Below, one piece after another: positions 1 to 9,168 of a stretch of 64,000 nt of DNA. Numbering within the stretch: the first letter of the stretch is position 1; every line of letters begins with the position of its first letter. The DNA is from Pirellulales bacterium (GTDB taxonomy: Bacteria; Planctomycetota; Planctomycetia; Pirellulales; Lacipirellulaceae). Both the position numbers and the translations under genes were made by a program. The notes beneath the pieces were generated by a model. The model searched no databases and was not told the DNA's origin. It was given only the letters and a program-made list of their open reading frames with translations. The stretch spans positions 1,612,001 to 1,676,000 of the forward strand of contig JALHQZ010000002.1 of the NCBI GenBank assembly GCA_022841705.1, in the 5' to 3' direction.

Positions 1-16
1 CAGCTAATCCACAAAT

Positions 17-3000
17 TCAAAGTTTCGGTATAAGTGTGTGTGACACGTTCTCACGCACGAAATCGACATGATGACGCTCGATTGCATCACTTTGGAAAAC
101 TCGTCCACCAAACCTAAAAAACAACGCGGGCGTGACGAGTTGGTCGAGGAGCGTTGAAGCGAGCATCCCACCAAACACCACAATCGCCAGCGGATGGAGG
201 ATCTCTTTGCCTGTTTGGCCGGCGCCAAAGAGCAGCGGCAAGAGTCCGATGAAACTGGTCAAGGCCGTCATCATGACGGGTCCTAGACGCTCTAAACTTC
301 CGCGAATAATCATCTCCTTGCCAAACGGTTCCCCCTCCACCTCCATTAGGTGGATGTAGTGCGAAATCATCATGATGCCGTTTCGACTGACAATGCCGAT
401 CAACGTAATAAAACCGACCCAGTGCGCGACCGAAAGACTTGTCGCGGAGACCCAAACACTTGGCCATTGCCACCAAGCGGCGGTTTCAAACTCGCTCGCT
501 GAGGGCCAATTGGTTAAGAGCAGGGCAATGATCGAGCCCATCGCCGCAAGGGGGATATTCGCGAGCACCTGGAGGGCCGCGATCCACGATCGCAACGCTT
601 TACACAGGAGCAGAAAGACGCCAACTACAGAGACTGAACCGAACACCGCGAGTCGAAAATTGGCTTGTTGCTGCGCCTCGAATTGACCCCCGAACTCCAG
701 ATAGTAACTTCCATTGAGGCCAGCGAGTTCGGTTTCAATCGGTGCTAGGGCTTGCCGCAGCTCACCGACCACGCCGGTCAAGTCGCGGCCGGCGACATTG
801 CTCATGACGACGATCCGTCGTTGCACGTTTTCGCGATTGAGCGTGTTGGGGCCGGTCGTATCAAGCACCTCAACAACTTGTCCCAACGCGACCTTTCTTC
901 CGGAGGGCGTATCAAGAATCGTTTGGTTGATAACAGAGGGATCGCTGCGCGATTGTTCGTCGTACCAGACCACCAGATCGAATGAACGGTCTTCGTCGAG
1001 CACTTGCGAGACGACTTTGCCCTTGTAGGCGGTCTCCAAGAGGTCGGCGACATCGCCGGGCGCCAATCCGTAGCGCGCTGCCTCCTCATGCTTGACTTTC
1101 AGGCGAACCTGGGAGATTTCGACCTGCGGTTCAATCTGGAGGTCGACCACGCCGGAAATCAAACTCATGCGTCCTTGGATGTCCTGGGCGATTCGCCGGA
1201 GTTCTTGGAGATCGGGTCCAAAAACCTTAACGGCAATTTGGGCCCGCACACCTGACATCACATGGTCCAGCCGGTGCGAGATTGGCTGACCGATGTTGAC
1301 GCGCACTCCCGGCAGGCGGGTCACTTGATCGCGAACATCCGCCACGACTTCAGCGCGCGGGCGACTCATGGTTTCGTAGGTCCATAAGTGGGCAATCGGC
1401 ACCAATCGCAGCGCCGAATAAAACCAGCCGACTTTAGGTCGCTCTTGTTCCATGAGCCGGACATCGATTTCCGAAGAATTGACCCCTTCGGCGTGTTCGT
1501 CGAGTTCCGCTCTGCCGGTCCGACGCGAAACCGAGGTGACTTCCGGCACCTGAAGAATCAGTTGTTCGGCTTGTTGAGCAACTCGCTGACTTTCACTCAG
1601 GCTGGTTCCGGGCTCGGTCTGCAAACTGATCGTTAACGTCCCTTCATTAAAGGGTGGAAGAAACTCACCCCCCATCCACGCGACTGTAAGGAGCGAAACG
1701 CAGACGAGCACCGACACGATCCCCAAAACCAGGGTCGCGTGCGTTAGGGTGATGGAGAGCACTTTTCGAAAAAGACTTTTTAGCCACCGCAAAAGAAAGG
1801 GGTCGCCTTCTTCGTTCATGAATCGAGCATTGGAAAGCAGATACGATCCTAGAACCGGCGTGACCGTCAGCGACACGACCAGTGACGAAAGCAGGGAAGT
1901 GATGTAAGCCACCCCCAACGGAGCGAAGATGCGCCCCTCCAGCCCGCTGAGAAAAAACAACGGCAGAACAACCAAGGCAACGATCAGCGTTGCGTAAACA
2001 ATCGAATTGCGCACTTCCGCGGACGCTGAATAGACCACCTGCAAGGGGCCGAGCGGCTGCGAACTTTGCCGATTCTCTTTGAGCCGGCGGTAAATGTTTT
2101 CGATGTCGACAATTGAGTCGTCAACGAGGTCTCCGATCGCCACCGCGATTCCGCCGAGCGTCATCGTGTTGATCGAAATGCCGAACCACCGGAACACGAG
2201 CACCGTGAGCAGAATTGACAGGGGCAGGGCTGTTAAAGAACTAATGCTGACGCGTAAGTTCCACATGAACAGAAACAGGATGACGACCACCCACAGCGAC
2301 GAATCACGAATGGCTTCGATCACGTTCTGAATCGCCACCGAAATGAAATCGGCTTGCTTAAAAATCTTTCGCTCAATTACCACCCCCGCTGGCAGTTCGG
2401 CCTGAAGCTGATCCAAGACGGAGTCGATTCGTGTATCGAGCTCCAGCGTATCGGCATTGGGTTGCTTTTGAATGGCCAAGATGACAGCGGGGCCACCGGT
2501 GATGACGCCGTTCTCCTTAAGCCATACGCTTCCATCACCCCGCCGAATGGGGCCGCCGAGACGTACCTCGGCGACATCTTGAATGAGAACTGGTCGCGGG
2601 TCGCGCCAGACGACGGGGGTTTGGCGAATCTCATCCAGTGACAAGCTTTGCCCACTGATGCGGATGAGCGATTCGCGCACGTCCCGTTGCATCACGCCCC
2701 CGCCCGCAATCACATTCGCCTTGCCGGCCGCTTCGGTCAACTGCTGCAACGACACATCTTGGGCAGCCAGCCGTTGGGGCGACGTTAAGACCTGATACTG
2801 CTTGAGAATCCCTCCCATGACCGTCACTTGCGAGACGCCTTCGATCGCCAGCAGTCGATTTCGCACCGTGAATTCGGCCAGCGTCCGAAGTTCCATCGAC
2901 TCTTGCGCGGCAGCTTCCGCCCCTGTGGATGGCTCGGAAGTACGCAAACCCAAGAGCATGATCTCTCCCATGATCGAAGAGATGGGCGCCATGACGGGGT

Positions 3001-3376
3001 TAGCGGCCTGCGGCAGCCGCTCGCGAGCTAGTTGCAGCTTCTCAGCGACAATTTGGCGATCCTGGAAGATATCAGTCCCCCATTCAAACTCCACCCACAC
3101 GATTGAGAGGCCGATTCCAGACGCCGATCGCACTCGCTTGACGCCAGTTGCACCATTCAGCAGGAATTCGATCGGCCGGGTGACGAGGACTTCCACTTCT
3201 TCAGGAGCCAACCCTTGGGCTTCCGTCATGATTGTGACGGTCGGTCGATTGAGGTCGGGCAGCACGTCGACCGGCATCTGCGTCAGTTGCCACACGGCAC
3301 TTGCCGCCAGCGCGATCGCGACGATGAGCACCAGCGGCCGGTTGCGGAGCGAGAATGCAATGATGGAGTTCAGCAT
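17..3376 (-). CDS. HME-family RND metal efflux pump (CusA/CzcA-like)
   Basis: Inner-membrane, proton-driven pump subunit of a tripartite heavy-metal efflux system. The 1119 residues are slightly longer than typical CusA/CzcA proteins. A first membrane helix lies near residues 13-33, followed by large periplasmic loops. The transmembrane motif AIGDLVDDSIVDIEN has the acidic pair expected for proton relay in HME pumps, and GQTGKEIL occurs near the C-terminus. The ATG start lies nine bases after the adaptor stop codon, so the two are co-transcribed. The stop is 17 bases from the window edge, so a downstream TolC gene may exist but cannot be seen. It is a diverged paralogue of the pump at 22658-25834. 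The metal (Cu/Ag or Zn/Co/Cd) cannot be decided from what I can read. Confidence 0.93.
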   Translation of the reverse strand: MLNSIIAFSLRNRPLVLIVAIALAASAVWQLTQMPVDVLPDLNRPTVTIMTEAQGLAPEEVEVLVTRPIEFLLNGATGVKRVRSASGIGLSIVWVEFEWGTDIFQDRQIVAEKLQLARERLPQAANPVMAPISSIMGEIMLLGLRTSEPSTGAEAAAQESMELRTLAEFTVRNRLLAIEGVSQVTVMGGILKQYQVLTSPQRLAAQDVSLQQLTEAAGKANVIAGGGVMQRDVRESLIRISGQSLSLDEIRQTPVVWRDPRPVLIQDVAEVRLGGPIRRGDGSVWLKENGVITGGPAVILAIQKQPNADTLELDTRIDSVLDQLQAELPAGVVIERKIFKQADFISVAIQNVIEAIRDSSLWVVVILFLFMWNLRVSISSLTALPLSILLTVLVFRWFGISINTMTLGGIAVAIGDLVDDSIVDIENIYRRLKENRQSSQPLGPLQVVYSASAEVRNSIVYATLIVALVVLPLFFLSGLEGRIFAPLGVAYITSLLSSLVVSLTVTPVLGSYLLSNARFMNEEGDPFLLRWLKSLFRKVLSITLTHATLVLGIVSVLVCVSLLTVAWMGGEFLPPFNEGTLTISLQTEPGTSLSESQRVAQQAEQLILQVPEVTSVSRRTGRAELDEHAEGVNSSEIDVRLMEQERPKVGWFYSALRLVPIAHLWTYETMSRPRAEVVADVRDQVTRLPGVRVNIGQPISHRLDHVMSGVRAQIAVKVFGPDLQELRRIAQDIQGRMSLISGVVDLQIEPQVEISQVRLKVKHEEAARYGLAPGDVADLLETAYKGKVVSQVLDEDRSFDLVVWYDEQSRSDPSVINQTILDTPSGRKVALGQVVEVLDTTGPNTLNRENVQRRIVVMSNVAGRDLTGVVGELRQALAPIETELAGLNGSYYLEFGGQFEAQQQANFRLAVFGSVSVVGVFLLLCKALRSWIAALQVLANIPLAAMGSIIALLLTNWPSASEFETAAWWQWPSVWVSATSLSVAHWVGFITLIGIVSRNGIMMISHYIHLMEVEGEPFGKEMIIRGSLERLGPVMMTALTSFIGLLPLLFGAGQTGKEILHPLAIVVFGGMLASTLLDQLVTPALFFRFGGRVFQSDAIERHHVDFVRENVSHTLIPKL

Positions 3377-3385
3377 AAATGACCT

Positions 3386-5629
3386 TTATCGCAACGAGGC
3401 GTAAGCGGTTTGTAGGTGGTTCACTCCCGTCACAGCGACCAGCTCCCCGAGCTTCAGTCCGGCAGTAATTTCCACCCAGCGGTCATCCGCGCGCCCAGTA
3501 GTCACCGCTCGCCGGATTAACTCGCCAGCGCCCTCTTCGACAAACACAAAGGTCTTGGTTCCCTCGCGAACGATTGCGCTCGTAGGTAAGGCCAGCACCG
3601 GCGCCCGGTTGTTGGTCGCCAACGTCACTCGGGCCAACATGTCGTGGTAGAGAGCAGCGGTGCGTCCCGCGGAGAGTTCAATCCAGGCCGAAGCTGTTCG
3701 GTTGGTGCTGCTGAACGAATTCCCGTTCCGGACAACTTTTCCCGTTGCCACAAAACTGGGGTCGGCAACAATCCGGACTCGGGCTGTCGCCCCAATTGGG
3801 ACTTTCGCCGCATCACGCTCGCCCAGGTGCGCACGGACAAGAAAGTTCGAGAGGTCGTGAATCTCAAACAGCGGCTCGTTAGCGGCGATTACTTGCCCCA
3901 GCGACTTTTCGAACCGCGCAATGACGCCGTTAATCGGCGCCCGGATGGGAACTACTTCAACGACTTGTTGGTTCGCAAGGACCGCAGCAATTTGGGATGC
4001 TGTCAGGCCGATCGTCTCCAGCCGCTGGTGAGCGCTCTCGCGCCGCAAGCGCGCCGTTTGAGCTTGGCTCTCCAAATCCAAAATCCGCTTTCGAGCCACC
4101 ACCTGATTGCTGCGGGTTCCGCGCAGCAAATCGATCGTTTCTTGAGTGAGTTGAAACTCAACATCGGCTTGGAGCAATTCGTACTGGGTATCCAAAAGCT
4201 CGGGACTGGAAAGTTCCGCCACGACCTCGCCCTGTGAGACGGGCTGCGCTCGTTTGACGAAAATCTTTTCAATCGCCCCCGCCAACGGAGACGCTGCGAC
4301 CGCTCGCTGGGTGGGTGGTAACTCAATCGCCCCCTCGAACTCCAGCACGTCCTCAATCGATTCAAGCGCGATCGGTTCGACCACCAGACCGAAGTTCTTC
4401 CGGGCTTCAGGGCTCAGCTGTAACACGCCTTGAACGAAGAAGTTCATCAGTTCGTGTCCACCGACTGTAACGACTCGATCGCCGGGAAAGACCTCTCCGG
4501 CTGTGATTTCAACAACCACGGCGTCGCTGCTTCCAAGAGCGACATTTCGCTTGCGGTACTCGAATCCTTTTGCAGTCGCCGCCTCTTCGACGAAGACAAA
4601 AAACTCGGTCCCATTCGTGAACACCGCCGCTTTGGGCAGGCTGAGCTTTGGCTGTTCGGAGGAAACGGTGATGGAGGCTTGGCCCTGCATCCCCGGCATC
4701 AGTCGATGGGCCGAGTCGGATGTATTGGGAAGTTCGGCCCAGACCCGACCCAAATGCGTCTCGGCGTCAATGACGGGCTCTTTCGCGGTCAGGACTCCTT
4801 TCAACGTGGTTTGCGGAAAGGAATTGACGGAAAGTTCGACGACTTGACCGGGCCGAACAGCAGCCAAATCGCGCTCCAAAACATCAATCCGCACCGCAAC
4901 ACTGTCCAGGTCCAGCACTTCAAACAAATGGTCCGTGGGTTCGACGACTTTCCCAAGCGCAAGGTCGGTGTGCGTTGAAATCCCGGCGAGCGGACTCAGA
5001 ATAGGCAGGGTTTGGAGGGGTTTCTTGGTGCGGAGTAGCCTTTCGATTTCAGCGTCGCTTAGCCGCAGTCGCCGAAGTCGATTCTTGCCGATGCCAATGG
5101 CGACTTCGTTTTCGCGATGGGCTGCTTCCGCTTGAATCAGTTCGCGGCCCGGCAGCGCATCGCTATTCACCAGCGGCCGGATTCGCGCAAGCGTGCCCGC
5201 CGATAATTCCCACCGATTTCGGGCTTCCAACAAATCCAACTGAAGCTTCGTGAGTTCGGTGCTCTCAATCTCGGCCAAGAGTTGATTGGCGACGACCACT
5301 TCGCCAGGACTTACATGCAACCGCGCTATGCGGCCGGGGATGGGAGTCGTCACGAATTGATGCTGTTGCCAATCCAAATCAATTGTTGCGTAGGCGAGCA
5401 CGACCTGACGGATCGGTTGCAAGGCGACTTCGCCAGTCTTTACTCCCAGTGAGTTCTGCGCATCGACACTCAGAGATAGTATTCCCGCTTCCGCATCGAC
5501 TTCGACGCCCTTGGTAGGCAGGGGAGCATGGCCTTCATGTGCCCGCGCGATTTCACGAAGAAATCCTCCTGCTGCGAGGAATGCGGCAGCGATAATTTGC
5601 GGGGAAAGCCCGTGATTTGTCATGGCCAT
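3386..5629 (-). CDS. Double-length RND periplasmic adaptor (two HlyD/CusB-type units in tandem)
   Basis: Membrane-fusion adaptor linking the RND pump to an outer-membrane channel. It has 747 residues, against about 350-520 for a usual CusB/CzcB. The reason is visible: an N-terminal unit (about residues 50-395) and a second unit (about 401-747) each contain the same order of blocks. Each starts with a GILSLS or GVLQLS segment, then a lipoyl-like half (PIPGRIARLHVSPGE or SPLAGAIEKIFVKRA), a helical hairpin, a second lipoyl half and a beta-barrel ending in FVFVEE. Both FVFVEE copies are present. A hydrophobic N-terminus with AHEGHA after it suggests export. An alternative ATG is two codons downstream (5623). 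The gene sits between the lipoprotein gene (9 bases upstream) and the pump gene. Confidence 0.9.
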   Translation of the reverse strand: MAMTNHGLSPQIIAAAFLAAGGFLREIARAHEGHAPLPTKGVEVDAEAGILSLSVDAQNSLGVKTGEVALQPIRQVVLAYATIDLDWQQHQFVTTPIPGRIARLHVSPGEVVVANQLLAEIESTELTKLQLDLLEARNRWELSAGTLARIRPLVNSDALPGRELIQAEAAHRENEVAIGIGKNRLRRLRLSDAEIERLLRTKKPLQTLPILSPLAGISTHTDLALGKVVEPTDHLFEVLDLDSVAVRIDVLERDLAAVRPGQVVELSVNSFPQTTLKGVLTAKEPVIDAETHLGRVWAELPNTSDSAHRLMPGMQGQASITVSSEQPKLSLPKAAVFTNGTEFFVFVEEAATAKGFEYRKRNVALGSSDAVVVEITAGEVFPGDRVVTVGGHELMNFFVQGVLQLSPEARKNFGLVVEPIALESIEDVLEFEGAIELPPTQRAVAASPLAGAIEKIFVKRAQPVSQGEVVAELSSPELLDTQYELLQADVEFQLTQETIDLLRGTRSNQVVARKRILDLESQAQTARLRRESAHQRLETIGLTASQIAAVLANQQVVEVVPIRAPINGVIARFEKSLGQVIAANEPLFEIHDLSNFLVRAHLGERDAAKVPIGATARVRIVADPSFVATGKVVRNGNSFSSTNRTASAWIELSAGRTAALYHDMLARVTLATNNRAPVLALPTSAIVREGTKTFVFVEEGAGELIRRAVTTGRADDRWVEITAGLKLGELVAVTGVNHLQTAYASLR

Positions 5630-5638
5630 AAAAACCGA

Positions 5639-6451
5639 TTAGTCAGCAATCTGCACGACGAACGGGACCGTTCGCACCCGGTCGTCAAGTTGAAATTGAG
5701 CCCAACCCTTATAAAGTCCACTCGCGGGAAAGTGAGCTTCAAAGGCGACTTCGTTTCCACTGGCGGGTGTCTCCAACGGATGGGCATGAACGTAAACATC
5801 ACCCGCGGCATTGAGAACAACGAGGTGTCCGCGAGCGCCGAGATAGGGCTGTACGTCTTCAATCGCTGCGCCCGCTTCATCAGCCAAGCTGAAACGAAGC
5901 TGCGTAGCGGTGTCGACGCCGGAATTGAGGATTGTGATCGTCGCCTGTAATCCGTCGGCGGTGACTTGGCCCGGGGCATTCACCGTCAGCGGATCGGCTT
6001 CCGAATCAGCCCCGGTAACATTGAGGACTGACGTTGCAACGGCAGCCTCACTACCTTTGGCCTTGTAGTCGGCAAAGAGCCGGTACTTGCCCGCTTTGCT
6101 AAACGTATGCGTCGTGCGGAGATTACCGCGATAGTCAACCGTCGGGTGAAGGTGGGCAAACTCATCGAGTCCTTCGCGAACCACAATTAAATGCACAAGT
6201 TTTTCATGCAGCGGTTCAAAGTCACTAACCGGAACTCCGTCAGCGGTGTTAATGTTGAGCTTGAGCAGCGCACTTTCTCCCGCCACCGGTGGGGAGGGTT
6301 CCGTATCGACCATAAAGACACTACTGTCAATTCGCACGGGTGGTTGATCGTGATTATGGGCTGCATGTGGGGCGTGGTCTTCTGCTGGAGCGGTTGGCGA
6401 TTTCGAACAGGCGCTGAGCAGCACAACCGATAAAAGGACGAGGTATCGCAT
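5639..6451 (-). CDS. Periplasmic lipoprotein, YtkA-like, metal-resistance associated
   Basis: Predicted 270-residue lipoprotein. The start at 6451 is chosen because it gives a short signal peptide with lipobox LLSAC and because GGAG lies eight bases upstream; a longer frame extends 83 codons further but its extra part is arginine-rich and unlike a protein. After the lipidated Cys there is a His-rich stretch (HAPHAAHNHD), then two beta-sandwich-like units: one with FAHLHP followed by GKYRLFADY, and one with YLGARGHLVVL, HAHP and GLYKGWAQF. Repeated HxHP and GxY motifs resemble YtkA-like domains seen next to copper and heavy-metal pumps. It probably binds metal in the periplasm as a chaperone for the adaptor encoded just downstream. 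The function is inferred from sequence and neighbours only. Confidence 0.75.
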   Translation of the reverse strand: MRYLVLLSVVLLSACSKSPTAPAEDHAPHAAHNHDQPPVRIDSSVFMVDTEPSPPVAGESALLKLNINTADGVPVSDFEPLHEKLVHLIVVREGLDEFAHLHPTVDYRGNLRTTHTFSKAGKYRLFADYKAKGSEAAVATSVLNVTGADSEADPLTVNAPGQVTADGLQATITILNSGVDTATQLRFSLADEAGAAIEDVQPYLGARGHLVVLNAAGDVYVHAHPLETPASGNEVAFEAHFPASGLYKGWAQFQLDDRVRTVPFVVQIAD

Positions 6452-6564
6452 CACGAAATCTCCACACGTCAGGCGAACATTCCGAGTGGGAACGAACAAC
6501 TGCTCGCTCCCACTCGGATATGATCGATGTTTCGGGAAAAAGGAAAATCGTTGAGAGGAATCGC

Positions 6565-7245
6565 TTATTGGCTCGCGCCAACCGAAGCTTGCTCGGCTGC
6601 CGCCTGAGCCTCTGCCACGACTTTGGCTTGCAGTTCTTCCACCACTTTGAGCGTTTGCTCGGGGTTGGCGGCGGCATCTTTCGAGCAGCCTTCGCAGCAC
6701 ACAAAGATGGTCTGGTCAGCAACGGTCAATTTGACGGGAGGTCCCATCACGCCCAATCGACTTTCAGGCATCATGGGGCAATAACCCTGCGCGAGCACCA
6801 AGGCGCGATCTTCCTCAGAGAACTCAACAAGGTTGTGCTCGATCATCGCCGCCTCGACCTTCGCCTTGAGTGCTTCCACCGTGGCAAGAGTTTTCGTCGG
6901 ATCGGCCATCGCCCGACGCTTGCAGCCGGCGCAGCAAAGGAAGACGGGTTGGTCTTCGATCATAATCTTGATGGGGGCTCCCATCGTCCCAAGGCGATTC
7001 TCCGCCATCACGGCGCAGTATCCTTGGGCCACCGCCAACTTTTGGTCCTTCGTCGGCAGTTTCGAGATACTCTCGCGAATCGCTACTTCTTCCTCACTTT
7101 CAGTGGCTTCAGTGGTGGCAGTTGGCGAATCACTTGCGTGTACAGAAGCATCTTGGTGGTGGTGTTCTTCGGCTCGCGTTAGGGGCGACAACAGTCCCCA
7201 AGTAGTAACAAGGGCGAGCAAGAGACGCAGTTTAGTAGTGGTCAT
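6565..7245 (-). CDS. Exported protein with two Cys-rich TRASH/YHS-like metal-binding repeats
   Basis: A 226-residue protein with signal peptide (LLLALVTTWGLLSPLTRA) and a His-rich linker (EEHHHQD). It has two copies of one module. Each copy has QGYC followed by a Met-rich segment, then GTMGAPIKI or GVMGPPVKL, then FLCCAGC or FVCCEGC. Cys spacing Cx~28CCxxC is constant between copies, which points to a metal site like those of TRASH or YHS domains. The start at 7245 is preferred over the upstream ATG at 7296, because AAGGG sits nine bases before it and the signal peptide begins there. It lies 113 bases before the lipoprotein gene in the same direction. A metal-sequestering periplasmic role is inferred. 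Confidence 0.75.
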   Translation of the reverse strand: MTTTKLRLLLALVTTWGLLSPLTRAEEHHHQDASVHASDSPTATTEATESEEEVAIRESISKLPTKDQKLAVAQGYCAVMAENRLGTMGAPIKIMIEDQPVFLCCAGCKRRAMADPTKTLATVEALKAKVEAAMIEHNLVEFSEEDRALVLAQGYCPMMPESRLGVMGPPVKLTVADQTIFVCCEGCSKDAAANPEQTLKVVEELQAKVVAEAQAAAEQASVGASQ

Positions 7246-7336
7246 CGTCTTAAACCCTTCAAAGTGGTGAATGATGAACTCGCCGAAATTCGGCATGGTA
7301 GCAAGACAAGCACAGTTGCAGTGTCATTATTCGCGA

Positions 7337-8224
7337 TTATTTTTTTACATAGGCATCAGGCTCCAGGATGTCCTTAATGGTGTCCTCGTTCTTGGCCCAA
7401 GAGACGAACTCATCGACGCACGGTGGGCAGCAAAACTCGTACTTCTTTCCACCGACGATCCATGCGCACTGGGGATTCGCCTTGGTCATCGTGACCGGAC
7501 AAATCTTGTCCCCCGGTTTGGGGTGCATGTCATGCTTGGCCATGAATCCGCGAAACTTCTCGGAGGCGGTCATGTTGCCGTTAGCCTCAATGTCAGCCTG
7601 GGTGTAAATGCCCCCCGCGGTTAGGTAGAGCTTGCGCTCTTCATCGTCGGCAACCTTGGCGGGCATAGAGGTGTCGCCGTGGCCTTCCGATTCCGTTGAA
7701 AATCCGAGGCGAAATCGTTCGCCACCAATCGTGATGTTGGGGACGGTGACGACCAGGCTTTGGCCGATCAACGACTCCGGAAGTTGAGCGACGAACAACG
7801 ACGCTTTGCCATTCTCATCGCCCGGCTGCGCTTTCGGTTGAAGCTGAAGCGAAACGGAATCCGCTCCACCGCTGGACTTCACGTACGCAACCAATTCCTG
7901 CGATTCAATGTCCAGCACACGCGTTTCGTCGTTGCCGAGCGTATAGAGTTGCAGTTCGCCCTTCGCAGTGACAATCGCCTCGACGTGGTAACTCTCGCGG
8001 CCTAGCGACACGATGATTCCGCCGTGACCGCCCACTTGATGGCCGTGTTCGGACGATTCCTCAGCGGTCGCTCCTGCGACCTGCTTATTCTCCGAGGTCG
8101 TGGGCGAAGATGCTGAAGTCGCGGAGTCCACTTTCGGTGCCGATTGGTTACAGCCGCTGACTGCAACCAGCAGCGTGAACACCACGGCACAAGCGCTGCC
8201 CGGAAGTCCATTGGTTCTCAACAT
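7337..8224 (-). CDS. Lipoprotein with C-terminal Cys-rich (TRASH/YHS-like) metal-binding domain
   Basis: A 295-residue predicted lipoprotein with lipobox VAVSGC. A Ser/Thr-rich linker and the His segment EHGHQVGGHGG lead into a beta-rich central domain (about residues 65-185). The C-terminal domain contains MHPKPGDKICPVT and KKYEFCCPPC. It thus shares the C...CCxxC metal site of the neighbouring two-repeat protein, but in single copy. GAGG lies seven bases upstream of the ATG. The central domain, with its GGHGG and ESYHVEAI blocks, resembles the His-rich protein at 20327-20965 (GPHGG, EEYHAEL), so the two arms of the island carry related modules. Likely a surface or periplasmic metal binder; the exact role is unknown. 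Confidence 0.75.
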   Translation of the reverse strand: MLRTNGLPGSACAVVFTLLVAVSGCNQSAPKVDSATSASSPTTSENKQVAGATAEESSEHGHQVGGHGGIIVSLGRESYHVEAIVTAKGELQLYTLGNDETRVLDIESQELVAYVKSSGGADSVSLQLQPKAQPGDENGKASLFVAQLPESLIGQSLVVTVPNITIGGERFRLGFSTESEGHGDTSMPAKVADDEERKLYLTAGGIYTQADIEANGNMTASEKFRGFMAKHDMHPKPGDKICPVTMTKANPQCAWIVGGKKYEFCCPPCVDEFVSWAKNEDTIKDILEPDAYVKK

Positions 8225-8404
8225 GAGTACACCTCGTATAGGATTGAATGAAAGCGCAGCGTGCCCCAGGCGAAAGCCATCGGAACACTCCTGGAAATAA
8301 AATTGCAGTGAAGAAATAGCTACATCAAAGCATCTGTAGCGGGCGGCTCAGAGAACACCAGCGGGCACACATCGCCTTGACCGGTTAGCCGCAGAGAAGT
8401 CGAA

Positions 8405-8944
8405 TCAGCACAAAAGTCTGCCGTACGCGCGCAGTATCCCCATACTATCCAACTTGGCGGGCCTGAAGTGGTGATTTCGGCCAGCGGTTAAGTCCGGGAG
8501 AGCGGGCGCTAAGGCGTAGCCAAAGCTAGGAAGGACGAAGCCGAAGGCGGCAGAAGTTGTGAGCGTGGTCGTCGAGTCAACGCTGCATGAACTCAACATC
8601 GTCTCGCGATGGAGGCCGCAATCGCAATTGTCCGAATGCGGTTGGGAAGGTTTAGGCTGCGGTTTGGGATCAACAGCCGGAGAGTCAGCATTCGCACTTG
8701 CGGCAACACAGTCGTGATGCGCAGCACAGTGCTGATGATTACCTACTTGGGGATGGTGATGTCCGGCATGCTGGTGCTGCGAGGCGGCGGACTTTTGAAT
8801 TTCAACAGGCTGAGCAGCAGCATGATGCCCGCAGCAAGTGCTTCCCCCAAGTCCTGGTAACCAGTGCTTAACCGTACAGCAGCACATCGCTGGCCCAAGG
8901 GCCACGGTGAGGGTGAGGTACAGAATGACAGCGAGGCGGGACAT
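8405..8944 (-). CDS. Cys/His-rich secreted protein
   Basis: A 179-residue protein with N-terminal signal peptide ending near AMCCC, then a dense His/Cys region (CCGHH, HQHAGHHHPQVGNHQHC, NCDCGLHRE). There is a second hydrophobic stretch (about residues 130-150). The composition implies binding of soft or borderline metals in the periplasm. Similar small proteins with signal peptide and Cys/His clusters occur at 10273 and 19700. No clear ribosome binding site precedes the ATG. It appears to head the minus-strand metal arm. I do not recognise a named family. Confidence 0.6.
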   Translation of the reverse strand: MSRLAVILYLTLTVALGPAMCCCTVKHWLPGLGGSTCCGHHAAAQPVEIQKSAASQHQHAGHHHPQVGNHQHCAAHHDCVAASANADSPAVDPKPQPKPSQPHSDNCDCGLHRETMLSSCSVDSTTTLTTSAAFGFVLPSFGYALAPALPDLTAGRNHHFRPAKLDSMGILRAYGRLLC

Positions 8945-9074
8945 TAGGGATGTGGTTGATAGCAGTCGTTAGCGTTTGAAATTGTACTCGCCAGCAGCCG
9001 AGGCGACCATAGCGATTCATCTCTCTTCAGTGCGGCTTTTGGCGAACAACAACACTTTGTTTCTGAGCTTTGGC

Positions 9075-9128
9075 CCTCAAAATCCGCTGGCGCCGCTAGG
9101 AATCTCGGAAAATGCCGAGATTTTGAGG
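9075..9128. other. Nested inverted repeats in intergenic region
   Basis: Two overlapping dyads are visible: CCTCAAAATC (9075-9084) with GATTTTGAGG (9119-9128), and inside it AATCTCGG (9101-9108) with CCGAGATT (9115-9122), both perfect. On the plus strand the inner hairpin is followed by a short T run, as in a terminator, yet no plus-strand gene ends here. On the minus strand it lies just downstream of the GNAT-like gene that stops at 9169, where it could act as that gene's terminator. Confidence 0.5.
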
Positions 9129-9168
9129 ACAGGATTTTCAGCTAGGGTCAGCGACACTTCGCTGGTTT

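Noticed and set aside
2802..3404. 200-codon plus-strand frame opposite the RND pump gene
   Set aside because: It is the antisense of a clearly coding region and has the Ser/Arg-rich composition of a reversed GC-rich gene.
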